DNA of 6,735 nt from an uncultured Chromatiaceae bacterium (GCA_946481195.1 CAMLNG010000210.1:1-6735); one strand, 5' to 3'; positions 1-6,373 are shown, counted from the first letter of the stretch. Numbers and translations are program-made. The notes: a model not told the origin generated them from the letters alone.

Positions 1-1392
1 GCCAGTTATCAGTCTAATTTACAGAATATGCGGCTGATTGAAGACATCCTGCTGCCCTACTACGAAAAAGGTGAACTGAACCGGCTGTTGATCCGGGTAC
101 CTGGTTTTGGTAACAGCGGTGGTATGGCGATTGTCGGCAGTGAAAACTGGCACAACGGCCAGCGCCGCACGCCTGAACTGATGCAGGAAATTGGTCAAAA
201 GCTGAATAGCCTGTCCGATGTGCGCGCCTTTACCAATATGCGCAGCGGCCTGACTGCCGGCCGTGGCGGCGGTGGTGGCGGCCGGCCGGTACAGTTTGTT
301 ATTCAGGGCAATACCTACGAAGAATTAGCAAAATGGCGCGATATCGTGTTGGCAAAAGCAAGGGAAAACCCAAATCTGCAGATGCTAGACCACGATTACA
401 AAGAGACAGTACCGCAAATTCTGGTGGAAATTAACACAGAACGGGCGGCTGATCTGGGGATTTCGGTCGGTGTAGTCGGTCGGGCTTTAGAGGCAATGCT
501 GGGTGGCCGGCGGGTCACCACATTCCTCGACCGCGGCAAAGAATATGATCTAATTCTCGAAGGCGCAGATACAGATTTCAGCGATCCGACCAGCATCACC
601 GGTGTTTATGTCCGCTCCAGTGGTTCTAACCAGTTGATCCCGCTGGATAACCTGGTGACTTTAAAGGAAGAAGCAACCTCATCAACGTTAAACCGTTATA
701 ACCGGATGCGGGCTATCACTATCATGGCCAACCTGGCTCCGGGCTATAGCCTCGGGGAAGCCCTGGAGTATCTTGAAGGCGTGGTGCGTACCGAAATCAA
801 AGATGTGGGCGGTATCGACTATAAAGGCGAGTCACTGATGTTTAAAAACAGCGGCGAATCGACACTGCTGATTTTTGCGCTGGCACTCATCATCACCTAT
901 CTGGTGCTGGCTGCACAGTTCGAAAGTTTTATCCATCCTTTTGTCATTATGCTGACAGTGCCGCTTGGCATGGCCGGTGCGCTGGGTGGGCTTTATCTGG
1001 CTGGCATGACGCTCAATATCTATAGCCAGATTGGTCTGGTGATGATCATTGGTCTGGTGGCGAAAAACGGCATTCTGATTGTTGAGTTTGCCAATCAGCT
1101 GCGCGACGCCGGGGTTGAGTTCACCAGCGCTATCCATCAGGCGGCGGTGCAGCGTTTGCGGCCTATCACCATGACCGCGTTTACTACGGTGATGAGCAGT
1201 ATTCCGCTGATTATCACCTCCGGACCTGGTTCAGAAAGCCGGATGGTGATTGGTATGGTGATTTGTGCCGGTGTCGGCGTCGCCACTTTGCTGACGGTGT
1301 ACATAGTGCCGGTGGCTTATGTGGCACTGGCGCGTAACACAGGCTCGCCACAGGATATCGCCAAACAGTTAGAGAGCCTTGATAAAGGCTGA
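1..1392 (+). CDS. HAE1-family RND multidrug efflux permease, C-terminal part (5' truncated)
   Basis: Inner-membrane proton-driven pump subunit of a tripartite efflux system (AcrB/MdtB class), which would work with a periplasmic adaptor and an outer-membrane channel, neither of which is in view. The frame is open from base 1, so the gene begins upstream; about 463 of a usual 1,030-1,050 residues are present. The first ~270 residues are periplasmic porter-domain sequence. Five membrane helices follow (TM8-TM12), beginning near bases 862, 937, 1033, 1165 and 1243. The TM10 motif GLVAKNGILIVEF carries the lysine (codon 1063-1065) matching AcrB Lys940. RLRPITMT carries the Arg and Thr (codons 1153 and 1174) matching AcrB Arg971 and Thr978; these belong to the proton relay. 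The relay aspartates of TM4 lie outside the window. A glycine-rich loop (six Gly in a row, bases ~271-288) is unusual but plausible. Substrate cannot be told. Family call is very secure; the subfamily is open. Confidence 0.95.
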   Translation, partial: ASYQSNLQNMRLIEDILLPYYEKGELNRLLIRVPGFGNSGGMAIVGSENWHNGQRRTPELMQEIGQKLNSLSDVRAFTNMRSGLTAGRGGGGGGRPVQFVIQGNTYEELAKWRDIVLAKARENPNLQMLDHDYKETVPQILVEINTERAADLGISVGVVGRALEAMLGGRRVTTFLDRGKEYDLILEGADTDFSDPTSITGVYVRSSGSNQLIPLDNLVTLKEEATSSTLNRYNRMRAITIMANLAPGYSLGEALEYLEGVVRTEIKDVGGIDYKGESLMFKNSGESTLLIFALALIITYLVLAAQFESFIHPFVIMLTVPLGMAGALGGLYLAGMTLNIYSQIGLVMIIGLVAKNGILIVEFANQLRDAGVEFTSAIHQAAVQRLRPITMTAFTTVMSSIPLIITSGPGSESRMVIGMVICAGVGVATLLTVYIVPVAYVALARNTGSPQDIAKQLESLDKG

Positions 1393-1536
1393 GTTGTAAA
1401 AGTCGGGGCGCATTAACACGGCGCCCCGCCCCTCTGCCGTGTCAGCTTACTGGGCGGCGCGTTGAATTTTTGTTAGTATTCATCATCCTCCTCGCTACAG
1501 ACTCCGGTGCCACCGGCAGTTGCGGTAATCAAACGC
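1393..1536 (+). promoter_or_regulatory. Leader of the B12 operon; no complete cobalamin riboswitch
   Basis: This 144-base gap must hold the promoter and 5' UTR of btuDC-cobO-btuF if that operon is separate from the RND gene. After the hairpin at 1404-1428 there is an AT-richer patch (1461-1486) with TAGTAT at 1474-1479 as a possible but unconvincing -10 element and no good -35 at standard spacing. A CCGGTGCCACCGG inverted repeat (1504-1516) and TTGCGGTAATC (1519-1529) resemble fragments of cobalamin riboswitches. The GGGAA core, the B12 box (GCCACTG) and the room for a ~200-base aptamer are all missing. No good Shine-Dalgarno sequence precedes btuD; GCGGTAA is the nearest purine-rich stretch. 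Transcription could also come by readthrough from the RND gene. Confidence 0.35.
1404..1428. terminator. GC-rich hairpin after the RND gene, possible terminator
   Basis: CGGGGCGC (1404-1411) and GCGCCCCG (1421-1428) form a perfect 8-bp stem with a 9-base loop, 11 bases after the RND stop codon. On the plus strand the stem is followed by CCCCTCTGCC, with no T tract, so it is a poor intrinsic terminator for the RND gene. Read on the minus strand it is followed by ACTTTTA, which is closer to an intrinsic terminator. It may insulate the RND gene from the B12 operon in one or both directions. Confidence 0.4.
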
Positions 1537-2313
1537 ATGTCAGATCTGTTGTTGCAATGTACAAGACTTGAATTGCGCCAGCCCGATGGCTTTGTGCTGG
1601 GGCCGCTGAGCCTGCAGTTAAAAGCAGGCAAACTATACGGCCTGTTGGGTGCCAATGGCGCCGGGAAATCGACCTTATTGCAGCTGCTGGCCGCACTGAA
1701 AAAACCGGATCATGGCGAAATTATTCTGGCGCAGCAGCCGCTGTCAGCTTATACCGCGACAGAGCGCGCCCGCCGTCTGGCCTATCTCAGTCAACAGCAG
1801 CCCCCCACCGACATGACAGTCCGCCAGTTGTTACATTTAGGCTTGTTGCCGCACAAAACGTTGTGGCAACGTGATAATCAAAGTGACCGCGACAATATCA
1901 ACCATATTCTGGACCAGACCGGTTTAAGCCAGCAGGCCGACATCCTGCTTGGCAGCCTGTCCGGCGGCGAACAACAACGGGCGCATCTGGCCCGGGTGCT
2001 GGTACAGCAGGCGCAATTATTATTACTCGACGAGCCGGTCAATCATCTCGATATCCGCTTTCAGCACCAGTTACTGGCGAATTTGCGCCGCAGTGGTCTC
2101 TGTGTGCTGGCCAGTTTCCACGACATCAACCTGGCCGCCACTTACTGTGATGAACTCATTCTGTTACAGCAAGGTCAGCTGATTGCTGCCGGTAAACCAC
2201 AACAAGTGCTGCAGAGCGACTTATTGCAGCAAGTGTTTGGCCGGCCTTGTCTGGTCGACCAAAGCCCTTATACCGGCAGTTGTCGGGTAACCTTCGCGCC
2301 GGAGCCGATATGA
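1537..2313 (+). CDS. btuD: Vitamin B12 ABC transporter ATP-binding protein BtuD
   Basis: Cytoplasmic ATPase that powers the BtuC2D2-F cobalamin importer. From ATG 1537 it is 258 aa, close to E. coli BtuD (about 250). Order of motifs: Walker A GANGAGKST (residues 38-46), Q-loop LSQQQ with Gln86, signature LSGGEQQR (141-148), Walker B LLLLDEP (161-167) followed by NHLD, and H-loop His195 in SFHD. All catalytic residues are present. The frame also offers GTG at 1507, adding ten residues with no ribosome site; family N-termini align better with MSDLLLQ, so ATG 1537 is preferred although its own Shine-Dalgarno is weak. The stop overlaps the btuC start in ATGA, which implies translational coupling. 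The sequence alone resembles FecE/HmuV-type ATPases as well; the B12 assignment rests on BtuD-like features plus neighbours cobO and btuF. Confidence 0.92.
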   Translation: MSDLLLQCTRLELRQPDGFVLGPLSLQLKAGKLYGLLGANGAGKSTLLQLLAALKKPDHGEIILAQQPLSAYTATERARRLAYLSQQQPPTDMTVRQLLHLGLLPHKTLWQRDNQSDRDNINHILDQTGLSQQADILLGSLSGGEQQRAHLARVLVQQAQLLLLDEPVNHLDIRFQHQLLANLRRSGLCVLASFHDINLAATYCDELILLQQGQLIAAGKPQQVLQSDLLQQVFGRPCLVDQSPYTGSCRVTFAPEPI

Positions 2314-3293
2314 CAAATGCGCTGCGGCTTTTATGCTGGGTCGGTCTGCTGTTTGCCAGCCTGTTGGCGGCACTGCAGATTGGTGCTGTGGATGTGTCAC
2401 TATCTTCGTTATTACAGGGGCGCGGCAGCGATGCGCTGCAGGCTGAGATCTTCTGGCAACTGCGGCTGCCACGGGTGTTGCTGGCGGGGCTTGCCGGCGC
2501 CGCCCTCGCCGTTTGTGGCGCATTGTTGCAGCTGCTAAGCCGTAACGCGCTGGCCGACCCCTATCTGTTTGGCGTGGTGTCTGGTGCCGCTTTAGGCGCC
2601 ACAGTCAGTAGTTTATGGCTACCTGCGCTGGCATTACCCGCGGCTGCATTTGCCGGCGCCGTTTTGGCCATCCTGCTGGTATTAGCTTTGGCCCGGCGCG
2701 CGGCCAGACAAGGCATGCAAAGTATCAGCACTTTGCTGCTGACCGGCCTCGCCGTGTCGTTTTTTTGCAGCGCCGTCGCGAGTTTATTGTTGTATCAGGC
2801 CGACAGCTTTGCCGCCAATCGTATCATGTTCTGGCTGATGGGCAGTTTAAGCCGCGCCGACTGGCCGGCGGTGCAACTGCTTTGCATCACGCTGACACTG
2901 ACGCTGTTACTCTGTGCTGTGGGCCGGCGTCAGCTGGCGGCGCTGAATTGGTCCGATGATATGGCGAAAAGCCTTGGGGTAGCAGTCCAGCGCTGGCGTC
3001 TGCTATTGCTGTTACTCTGCGCTTTATTAACCGCCGTCGTTGTCGCTTATTGCGGCGGTATTGGTTTTGTCGGATTAATGATCCCGCATCTGGTCCGGCT
3101 GCTGTTCGGCAGTCAAGTGGTGCCCTTGCTGTTTGGCAGTGCACTCTGTGGCGCCATCTTTCTGATCTGGGTCGACAGTGCGGCCCGTACTGTGCTGGCA
3201 CCACAGGAATTGCCACTGGGCATTTTGACCGCCTTGTGCGGCAGTCTGTTTTTTTTGTTGTTATTAAGCCGCCGGAGCAGCGATGAATTCTGA
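2310..3293 (+). CDS. btuC: Vitamin B12 ABC transporter permease BtuC
   Basis: FecCD-family inner-membrane permease; two copies would form the translocation path for cobalamin with BtuD underneath and BtuF docking on the periplasmic side. The product is 327 aa, matching E. coli BtuC (326), and is hydrophobic throughout, consistent with ten helices. Family landmarks: QLRLPR near residues 50-55, whose arginines probably match those that contact BtuF glutamates in E. coli; RNALADPYLFG shortly after; GGIGFVGLMIPHLVR, which covers the coupling region facing the ATPase; and DSAARTVLAPQELPLG near the C-terminus. The start ATG 2310 overlaps the btuD stop and has GGAG at 2301-2304 with a 5-base spacer; an in-frame ATG at 2247 would lie deep inside btuD and is not used. 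The coding sequence contains runs of seven and eight T (2760-2766, 3249-3256). Confidence 0.93.
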   Translation: MTNALRLLCWVGLLFASLLAALQIGAVDVSLSSLLQGRGSDALQAEIFWQLRLPRVLLAGLAGAALAVCGALLQLLSRNALADPYLFGVVSGAALGATVSSLWLPALALPAAAFAGAVLAILLVLALARRAARQGMQSISTLLLTGLAVSFFCSAVASLLLYQADSFAANRIMFWLMGSLSRADWPAVQLLCITLTLTLLLCAVGRRQLAALNWSDDMAKSLGVAVQRWRLLLLLLCALLTAVVVAYCGGIGFVGLMIPHLVRLLFGSQVVPLLFGSALCGAIFLIWVDSAARTVLAPQELPLGILTALCGSLFFLLLLSRRSSDEF

Positions 3294-3897
3294 AACAAAT
3301 AAATCTGCTGACCAAACAGGTCATCAGAAGCGCCAGCAAAAACTCAAAGATCAGGTCGATGCCCGCATCGCCGCAGCAACAGAAGATAAGGGCTTGCTGC
3401 TGGTGATCTCCGGCAACGGCAAAGGCAAATCGACCGCCGGTTTTGGCATGGTTTGCCGAGCGACCGGTCACGGCCAAAAGGCTGCAGTGGTGCAATTTAT
3501 CAAAGGTGGCTGGGCCTGTGGCGAACGTGATCTGCTGCAACAACATGGTGTACCTTTTGCCATCATGGCAACAGGTTTTACCTGGGAAACACAAAACCGT
3601 GAAACAGACCGCGCCGCCGCGCAGCAAGTCTGGGCTGAGGCGCGGCAATTTCTGTCGGATCCGTCCATTCAGCTGGTGCTGCTGGATGAACTGACTTATA
3701 TGGTCGCTTACGATTATCTGGCTTTGGACGAAGTACTGGCTGTGCTTAAAGCCCGTCCGCCGCTACAACATGTCGTGATCACCGGCCGTGGCTGCCACCG
3801 GGCGCTGCTGGAACTGGCCGATACCGTCAGCGAAGTGCAAAACGTCAAACACGCCTTTGACGCCGGCATTCGCGCGCAGCAGGGCGTGGACTGGTGA
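3283..3897 (+). CDS. cobO: Corrinoid adenosyltransferase CobO/BtuR (CobA type)
   Basis: ATP:co(I)rrinoid adenosyltransferase, a cytoplasmic enzyme that transfers the 5'-deoxyadenosyl group of ATP to reduced cob(I)alamin or precursors, giving adenosylcobalamin. The product is 204 aa against 196 for enteric BtuR/CobA and is very similar along its whole length. The P-loop GNGKGKST is at residues 44-51. ATGFTW holds Phe99 and Trp101, which match Salmonella CobA Phe91 and Trp93 (the residues that displace the lower ligand) after an 8-residue offset. Further motifs are LLDELTYM (Asp135, Glu136), ITGRGCHR, and KHAFDAG near the end. The start ATG has GGAG at 3274-3277 with a 5-base spacer and lies 11 bases inside btuC, so translation is probably coupled. 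Its place between permease and binding protein ties uptake to cofactor activation; it may serve salvage of incomplete corrinoids as well as of cobalamin. Confidence 0.96.
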   Translation: MNSETNKSADQTGHQKRQQKLKDQVDARIAAATEDKGLLLVISGNGKGKSTAGFGMVCRATGHGQKAAVVQFIKGGWACGERDLLQQHGVPFAIMATGFTWETQNRETDRAAAQQVWAEARQFLSDPSIQLVLLDELTYMVAYDYLALDEVLAVLKARPPLQHVVITGRGCHRALLELADTVSEVQNVKHAFDAGIRAQQGVDW

Positions 3898-3913
3898 GGA
3901 GTAGACTGGTGAG
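3889..3913 (+). repeat. 10-base direct repeat with 15-base period at the cobO/btuF junction
   Basis: GACTGGTGAG occurs at 3889-3898 and again at 3904-3913. The first copy carries the cobO stop codon and an in-frame GTG; the second carries the preferred btuF GTG start. The period is a multiple of three, so both GTG codons share the btuF frame. It looks like a small tandem duplication around the start site. Confidence 0.7.
3897..3901 (+). promoter_or_regulatory. Ribosome binding site deciding the btuF start
   Basis: AGGAG at 3897-3901 lies 7 bases before GTG 3909. The alternative GTG 3894 lies upstream of this site and has only AGGG nine bases before it, so the downstream GTG is preferred. The site begins on the last base of the cobO stop codon, which suits reinitiation by the same ribosome. 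Confidence 0.7.
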
Positions 3914-4766
3914 ACTGTTATCTGCCCTGCTGCTCTGTTGCCTCACTGGCGCGAGCTGGTCTGCTGTCACACAACCCCCTCCGCGCCTGGTGGTTTTAGC
4001 GCCACATCTGGTAGAACAGCTATATAACATCGACGCCGGTGCGCTGATTGTCGGGACTGTCGAACATGCCGATTATCCGGCCGCAGCCCGGCAAATCCCA
4101 CGGGTGGGTAACTATGCAGGCCTGCAGCTGGAAACTATTCTGGCATTAAAACCTGATTTAGTACTGTACTGGCAAAGCGGCAGCCCGGCCGCTGATATCA
4201 GCCGGTTGCAAAGCCTGGGCGTCCGCACTGTCGCCTTTGAAGCCAAAACACTGGATGATATTGCCACTGATTTACTGCGCCTTGGCGAGTTAACCGGTCA
4301 GCAGCAACAGGCCTCAGCCCAGGCTGCTGCTTTTCGTCAGCGTTTAGCCACACTGCGTCAACAATATCAGCAGCAAAGCGCTGTGACAGTGTTTTACGAA
4401 TTGTGGGATGAACCGCTGTCGACTATCGGGCCTGACGCCTGGCCGATGCAGGCGCTGACGCTGTGCGGCGGCCAAAACATCTTTGCCGATGCCGGCAGTG
4501 CCTATCCACAGGTCAGCGCCGAAGCGTTGCTGCAACGTCAGCCGCAACTGATTTTACAGCCGACCTCCAACACCGAAGCCCGAAGGCTGACTGACTTCCC
4601 ACAGCGATTTGCCAGCCTACGCGCCGTTCAGCTCAAACAACTGGCGCAACCCAACGCCGATTTATTGCACAGAGCTACACTCAGAACCCTGGATGGTGTG
4701 ACTGAGCTTTGTCAGATACTGGCTAAAAGCCGGGCTTTTTATGCCGGTAAAGCCCAAAAGCGCTAG
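3909..4766 (+). CDS. btuF: Periplasmic vitamin B12-binding protein BtuF
   Basis: Soluble periplasmic protein that binds cobalamin and delivers it to BtuC2D2. From GTG 3909 it is 285 aa. Residues 1-19 form a signal peptide with a hydrophobic LLSALLLCCLTG core and a probable signal-peptidase I site near ASWSA; there is no clear lipobox. The body is a class III (helical-backbone) binding protein with PDLV-type lobe-1 signature LALKPDLV (78-85). By eye, Glu75 and Glu205 match E. coli BtuF Glu72 and Glu202, which dock on BtuC arginines. Cys186 (LCGG) and Cys268 (ELCQ) match the family disulfide. Of the ligand-pocket aromatics, Trp88 is kept, while two other tryptophan positions appear to be tyrosine (69 and 199). 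The last ~10 residues (AFYAGKAQKR) extend past the usual end and are encoded by a hairpin-forming stretch. An alternative start is GTG 3894, five codons upstream. The B12 role is supported by the neighbours. Confidence 0.9.
   Translation: MRLLSALLLCCLTGASWSAVTQPPPRLVVLAPHLVEQLYNIDAGALIVGTVEHADYPAAARQIPRVGNYAGLQLETILALKPDLVLYWQSGSPAADISRLQSLGVRTVAFEAKTLDDIATDLLRLGELTGQQQQASAQAAAFRQRLATLRQQYQQQSAVTVFYELWDEPLSTIGPDAWPMQALTLCGGQNIFADAGSAYPQVSAEALLQRQPQLILQPTSNTEARRLTDFPQRFASLRAVQLKQLAQPNADLLHRATLRTLDGVTELCQILAKSRAFYAGKAQKR
4725..4755. terminator. Overlapping hairpins in the 3' end of btuF, probable terminator
   Basis: AAAAGC (4725-4730), loop CGG and GCTTTT (4734-4739), then a further T, make a short hairpin whose 3' arm is the T run. 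It also reads as a hairpin with a T run on the opposite strand. A second, mutually exclusive pairing, GGGCTTT (4732-4738) with AAAGCCC (4749-4755), has a 10-base loop. Both lie inside the btuF coding region, before its stop and between two converging transcription units, where a bidirectional terminator is expected. Stems are short, so strength is uncertain. Confidence 0.4.
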
Positions 4767-4787
4767 CAAAGGCAGTAGCACCAGGCG

Positions 4788-5165
4788 TCAACGACAGGCA
4801 TAAGTCGCCAGCGCTTTTTGCACTGCGACTATATTGCTGTCTTTACTGAAAGTTTTGCGGATAGGTTCATTAGTGCTGCTGAGCCAAATCAGCAGCTCAG
4901 ATTCGAGATCAAAGTGGCCTTTGGTTTCGGCGGAAAAGCGTACGATGGAGCGGTAAGGCACTGACATATACTCTTTTTTTGAACCGGTGATCCCTTGCTT
5001 ATCAATCAGGATCAGCCGCTTATTGGTAAATACAATGATGTCACGCAGTACTTTAAACGCCTGCTCGGCCTGCTCACCATCGGCCAAAAATGCCGCCAGC
5101 TCCGCTTCTACATCAGCCAATTCCACTGCGCCGGCATTTCCTAACAATCCACTAAATAATCCCAT
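4788..5165 (-). CDS. Small bacterial PH-domain protein (bPH_1 type)
   Basis: A 125-aa cytoplasmic protein with no signal peptide or membrane segment. It matches the bacterial pleckstrin-homology family (bPH_1, formerly a DUF) over almost its full length. The N-terminus MGLFSGLLGN is typical, followed by an acidic helix (EVEAEL-like, residues 15-24), then ADGEQ, RDIIVFTNKRLILIDKQG (41-58), VPYRSIVRFS (69-78) and HFDLESEL (84-91), the characteristic strand pattern of the fold. These proteins form oligomeric rings in known structures; no enzymatic activity is established. Start: ATG at 5165 has GGAG (5171-5174, minus strand) 5 bases upstream; a GTG two codons earlier overlaps that site and is rejected. 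It lies 47 bases after the oxidoreductase stop on the same strand, so cotranscription is likely. It converges on btuF with a 21-base gap. The family is confident; its role here is unknown. Confidence 0.88.
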   Translation of the reverse strand: MGLFSGLLGNAGAVELADVEAELAAFLADGEQAEQAFKVLRDIIVFTNKRLILIDKQGITGSKKEYMSVPYRSIVRFSAETKGHFDLESELLIWLSSTNEPIRKTFSKDSNIVAVQKALATYACR

Positions 5166-5170
5166 AACCA

Positions 5171-5174
5171 CTCC
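5171..5174 (-). promoter_or_regulatory. Ribosome binding site deciding the PH-domain protein start
   Basis: The plus-strand CTCC at 5171-5174 reads GGAG on the minus strand, 5 bases before ATG 5165. It overlaps the alternative GTG (5171-5169), so that GTG cannot be served by it. Confidence 0.65.
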
Positions 5175-5212
5175 GTTATTTTGCGCTGTCCCTGCGACCG
5201 CGCTGCAATTGA

Positions 5213-6283
5213 TCAGGTTGCCAGCATAAAGTCGGCTGTTGTCGCTGACAAGTCTGGCGCTTCAATCTGGTCAGGCAGCAACCGGCTCGCCGCCATCACA
5301 CCCGCCAGCCAGGCATTCTCTACCCGACCGCCGAGGCTCCAGTCGCCGGCAACGACCAGCTGCTGCGCCGGATCACTCAGCACGCCGGGCGGCGCAACTT
5401 CAGCATTATAACTGGCATATAACCAGCGATGACAAAGCGCCGAAGTGACCTGAAGTTTCTGGCCAATAATCTGGCTAAATGCTTGCTCAGCGACAGCAGC
5501 TACTTCCTCAGGCGTGGCTTCAAGCAACTGCAAACTGCTCGAAGCATTCAGGTGCAACACCCAATGCTCTGCTAAAGCCGGACGTCCTGGTTTAGCATTG
5601 TGACGGGCACACCAACTCAAGACACCTGACTTGCCGAAAATTCCCACCGCCGGATGCGTCACCGGCGCTGCGAGTTCAATCGCCACAGCCCAACATGGCA
5701 GCAGCAGATCAGCAGGCAGCTGCTCAGTAAGCGGATGTGTCGCCAGCAGTTTGCGGCACTGCTCTGGCGGACAAGTCAGCAGCAGCGCATCAAAACCGGC
5801 ATAGCTGGCGCCATCGGCAGTGCTGATAGTCCATTCACCGGCTTGCTGACTGCTGAAACTACTCAGGCTGTAACTAAGCTCCGTCACCTGGCAACTGTAA
5901 TGTTGCATCATAGTGCCAAGCTGCGCCCGTAGCATCTGATGCATGGCCGGCGTGCCAACGTAGCGGGTCGTCTCATCATCCGAAGGCAACAGCAATGCAT
6001 GCTGCCAGACATGTGGCGCAAAATCCCAGCGCTGCACCACTCCTTGTTGCTGCCACTGCCGCACCTGGCGTAAAAACCAGGGATGGCGTGCGGTGAAATA
6101 CTGCGCGCCCATATCGAGCTGTAAATAACCGCTGCTGGTGTCATCTTGAGGCAACCGTTTGGACGACATGCGCCCACCCGGGCCACGCCCTTTATCAAAG
6201 ACAGTGACCTCTGCTCCGGCATCCGCCAGAGCGCTAGCAGCACTGGCACCGGTCATGCCTACACCAATGATAGCGACCCGCAT
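5213..6283 (-). CDS. FAD-dependent NAD(P)-binding oxidoreductase, renalase-like
   Basis: A 356-aa cytoplasmic flavoprotein of the amine-oxidase/renalase-like group (predicted NAD/FAD-dependent oxidoreductase). The N-terminal Rossmann motif IIGVGMTG (residues 5-12) is followed by VFDKG with Asp30 at the end of the second strand, then GRGPGGRMSSKR, typical of this group for FAD binding. DMGAQYFTAR comes soon after, another group signature. Near the C-terminus GDWSLGGRVENAWLAG (313-328) is the second FAD-contacting motif. The middle part would form the substrate domain; substrate is unknown, and bacterial renalases that oxidise isomeric dihydronicotinamides are the best guess by family. The start ATG 6283 has AGGGAG (6291-6296, minus) with a 7-base spacer. 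It is the first gene of a minus-strand pair with the PH-domain protein and is divergent from msrA with a 90-base gap. Full-length, with no sign of damage. Confidence 0.88.
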   Translation of the reverse strand: MRVAIIGVGMTGASAASALADAGAEVTVFDKGRGPGGRMSSKRLPQDDTSSGYLQLDMGAQYFTARHPWFLRQVRQWQQQGVVQRWDFAPHVWQHALLLPSDDETTRYVGTPAMHQMLRAQLGTMMQHYSCQVTELSYSLSSFSSQQAGEWTISTADGASYAGFDALLLTCPPEQCRKLLATHPLTEQLPADLLLPCWAVAIELAAPVTHPAVGIFGKSGVLSWCARHNAKPGRPALAEHWVLHLNASSSLQLLEATPEEVAAVAEQAFSQIIGQKLQVTSALCHRWLYASYNAEVAPPGVLSDPAQQLVVAGDWSLGGRVENAWLAGVMAASRLLPDQIEAPDLSATTADFMLAT

Positions 6284-6373
6284 ATTTTTTCTCCCTGTTT
6301 CACATCTGTTGGCCTGCTTTGTCGTATTAGACTACGCTATCGGGCAACAGGCAGATCGGTATAAGGGATCAAG
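6284..6373. promoter_or_regulatory. Divergent intergenic region between the oxidoreductase and msrA
   Basis: These 90 bases must hold the start signals of both divergent genes, unless msrA is read from elsewhere. The ribosome sites are clear: AGGGAG (6291-6296, minus) for the oxidoreductase and AAGGGA (6363-6368, plus) for msrA. For msrA, TTGGCC (6309-6314) with TACGCT (6333-6338) at an 18-base spacer is a weak promoter candidate. I see no clear operator palindrome. Confidence 0.35.

Noticed and set aside
264..294. Glycine-rich codon tract in the RND gene as a possible simple-sequence repeat or insertion
   Set aside because: The frame is intact, the codons are mixed (GGC/GGT), and the tract falls in a periplasmic loop where RND pumps vary in length.
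1507..1536. Upstream GTG start adding ten residues to BtuD
   Set aside because: There is no ribosome site before it and the extra residues (PPAVAVIKR) do not match the BtuD N-terminus; ATG 1537 fits the family better.
2247..2309. Upstream ATG in the btuC frame, inside btuD
   Set aside because: It would give an extra 21 hydrophilic residues overlapping btuD; ATG 2310 has GGAG at proper spacing, the ATGA overlap, and gives the family's usual length.
2887..3648. Long minus-strand open frame (253 codons) antisense to btuC and cobO
   Set aside because: Its translation has no recognisable motif, is rich in Arg, Cys and His as expected for an antisense shadow, and fully overlaps two well-supported genes.
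4767..4787. Short gap between btuF and the PH-domain gene as a site for a small RNA or extra regulatory element
   Set aside because: Only 21 bases between converging stop codons, with no structure beyond the hairpins already noted inside btuF.
6321..6329. TAATACGAC on the minus strand, like the start of a T7 promoter
   Set aside because: Only nine bases match; the following bases (AAAGCAGG) do not fit the rest of the T7 promoter, and no phage genes are near.
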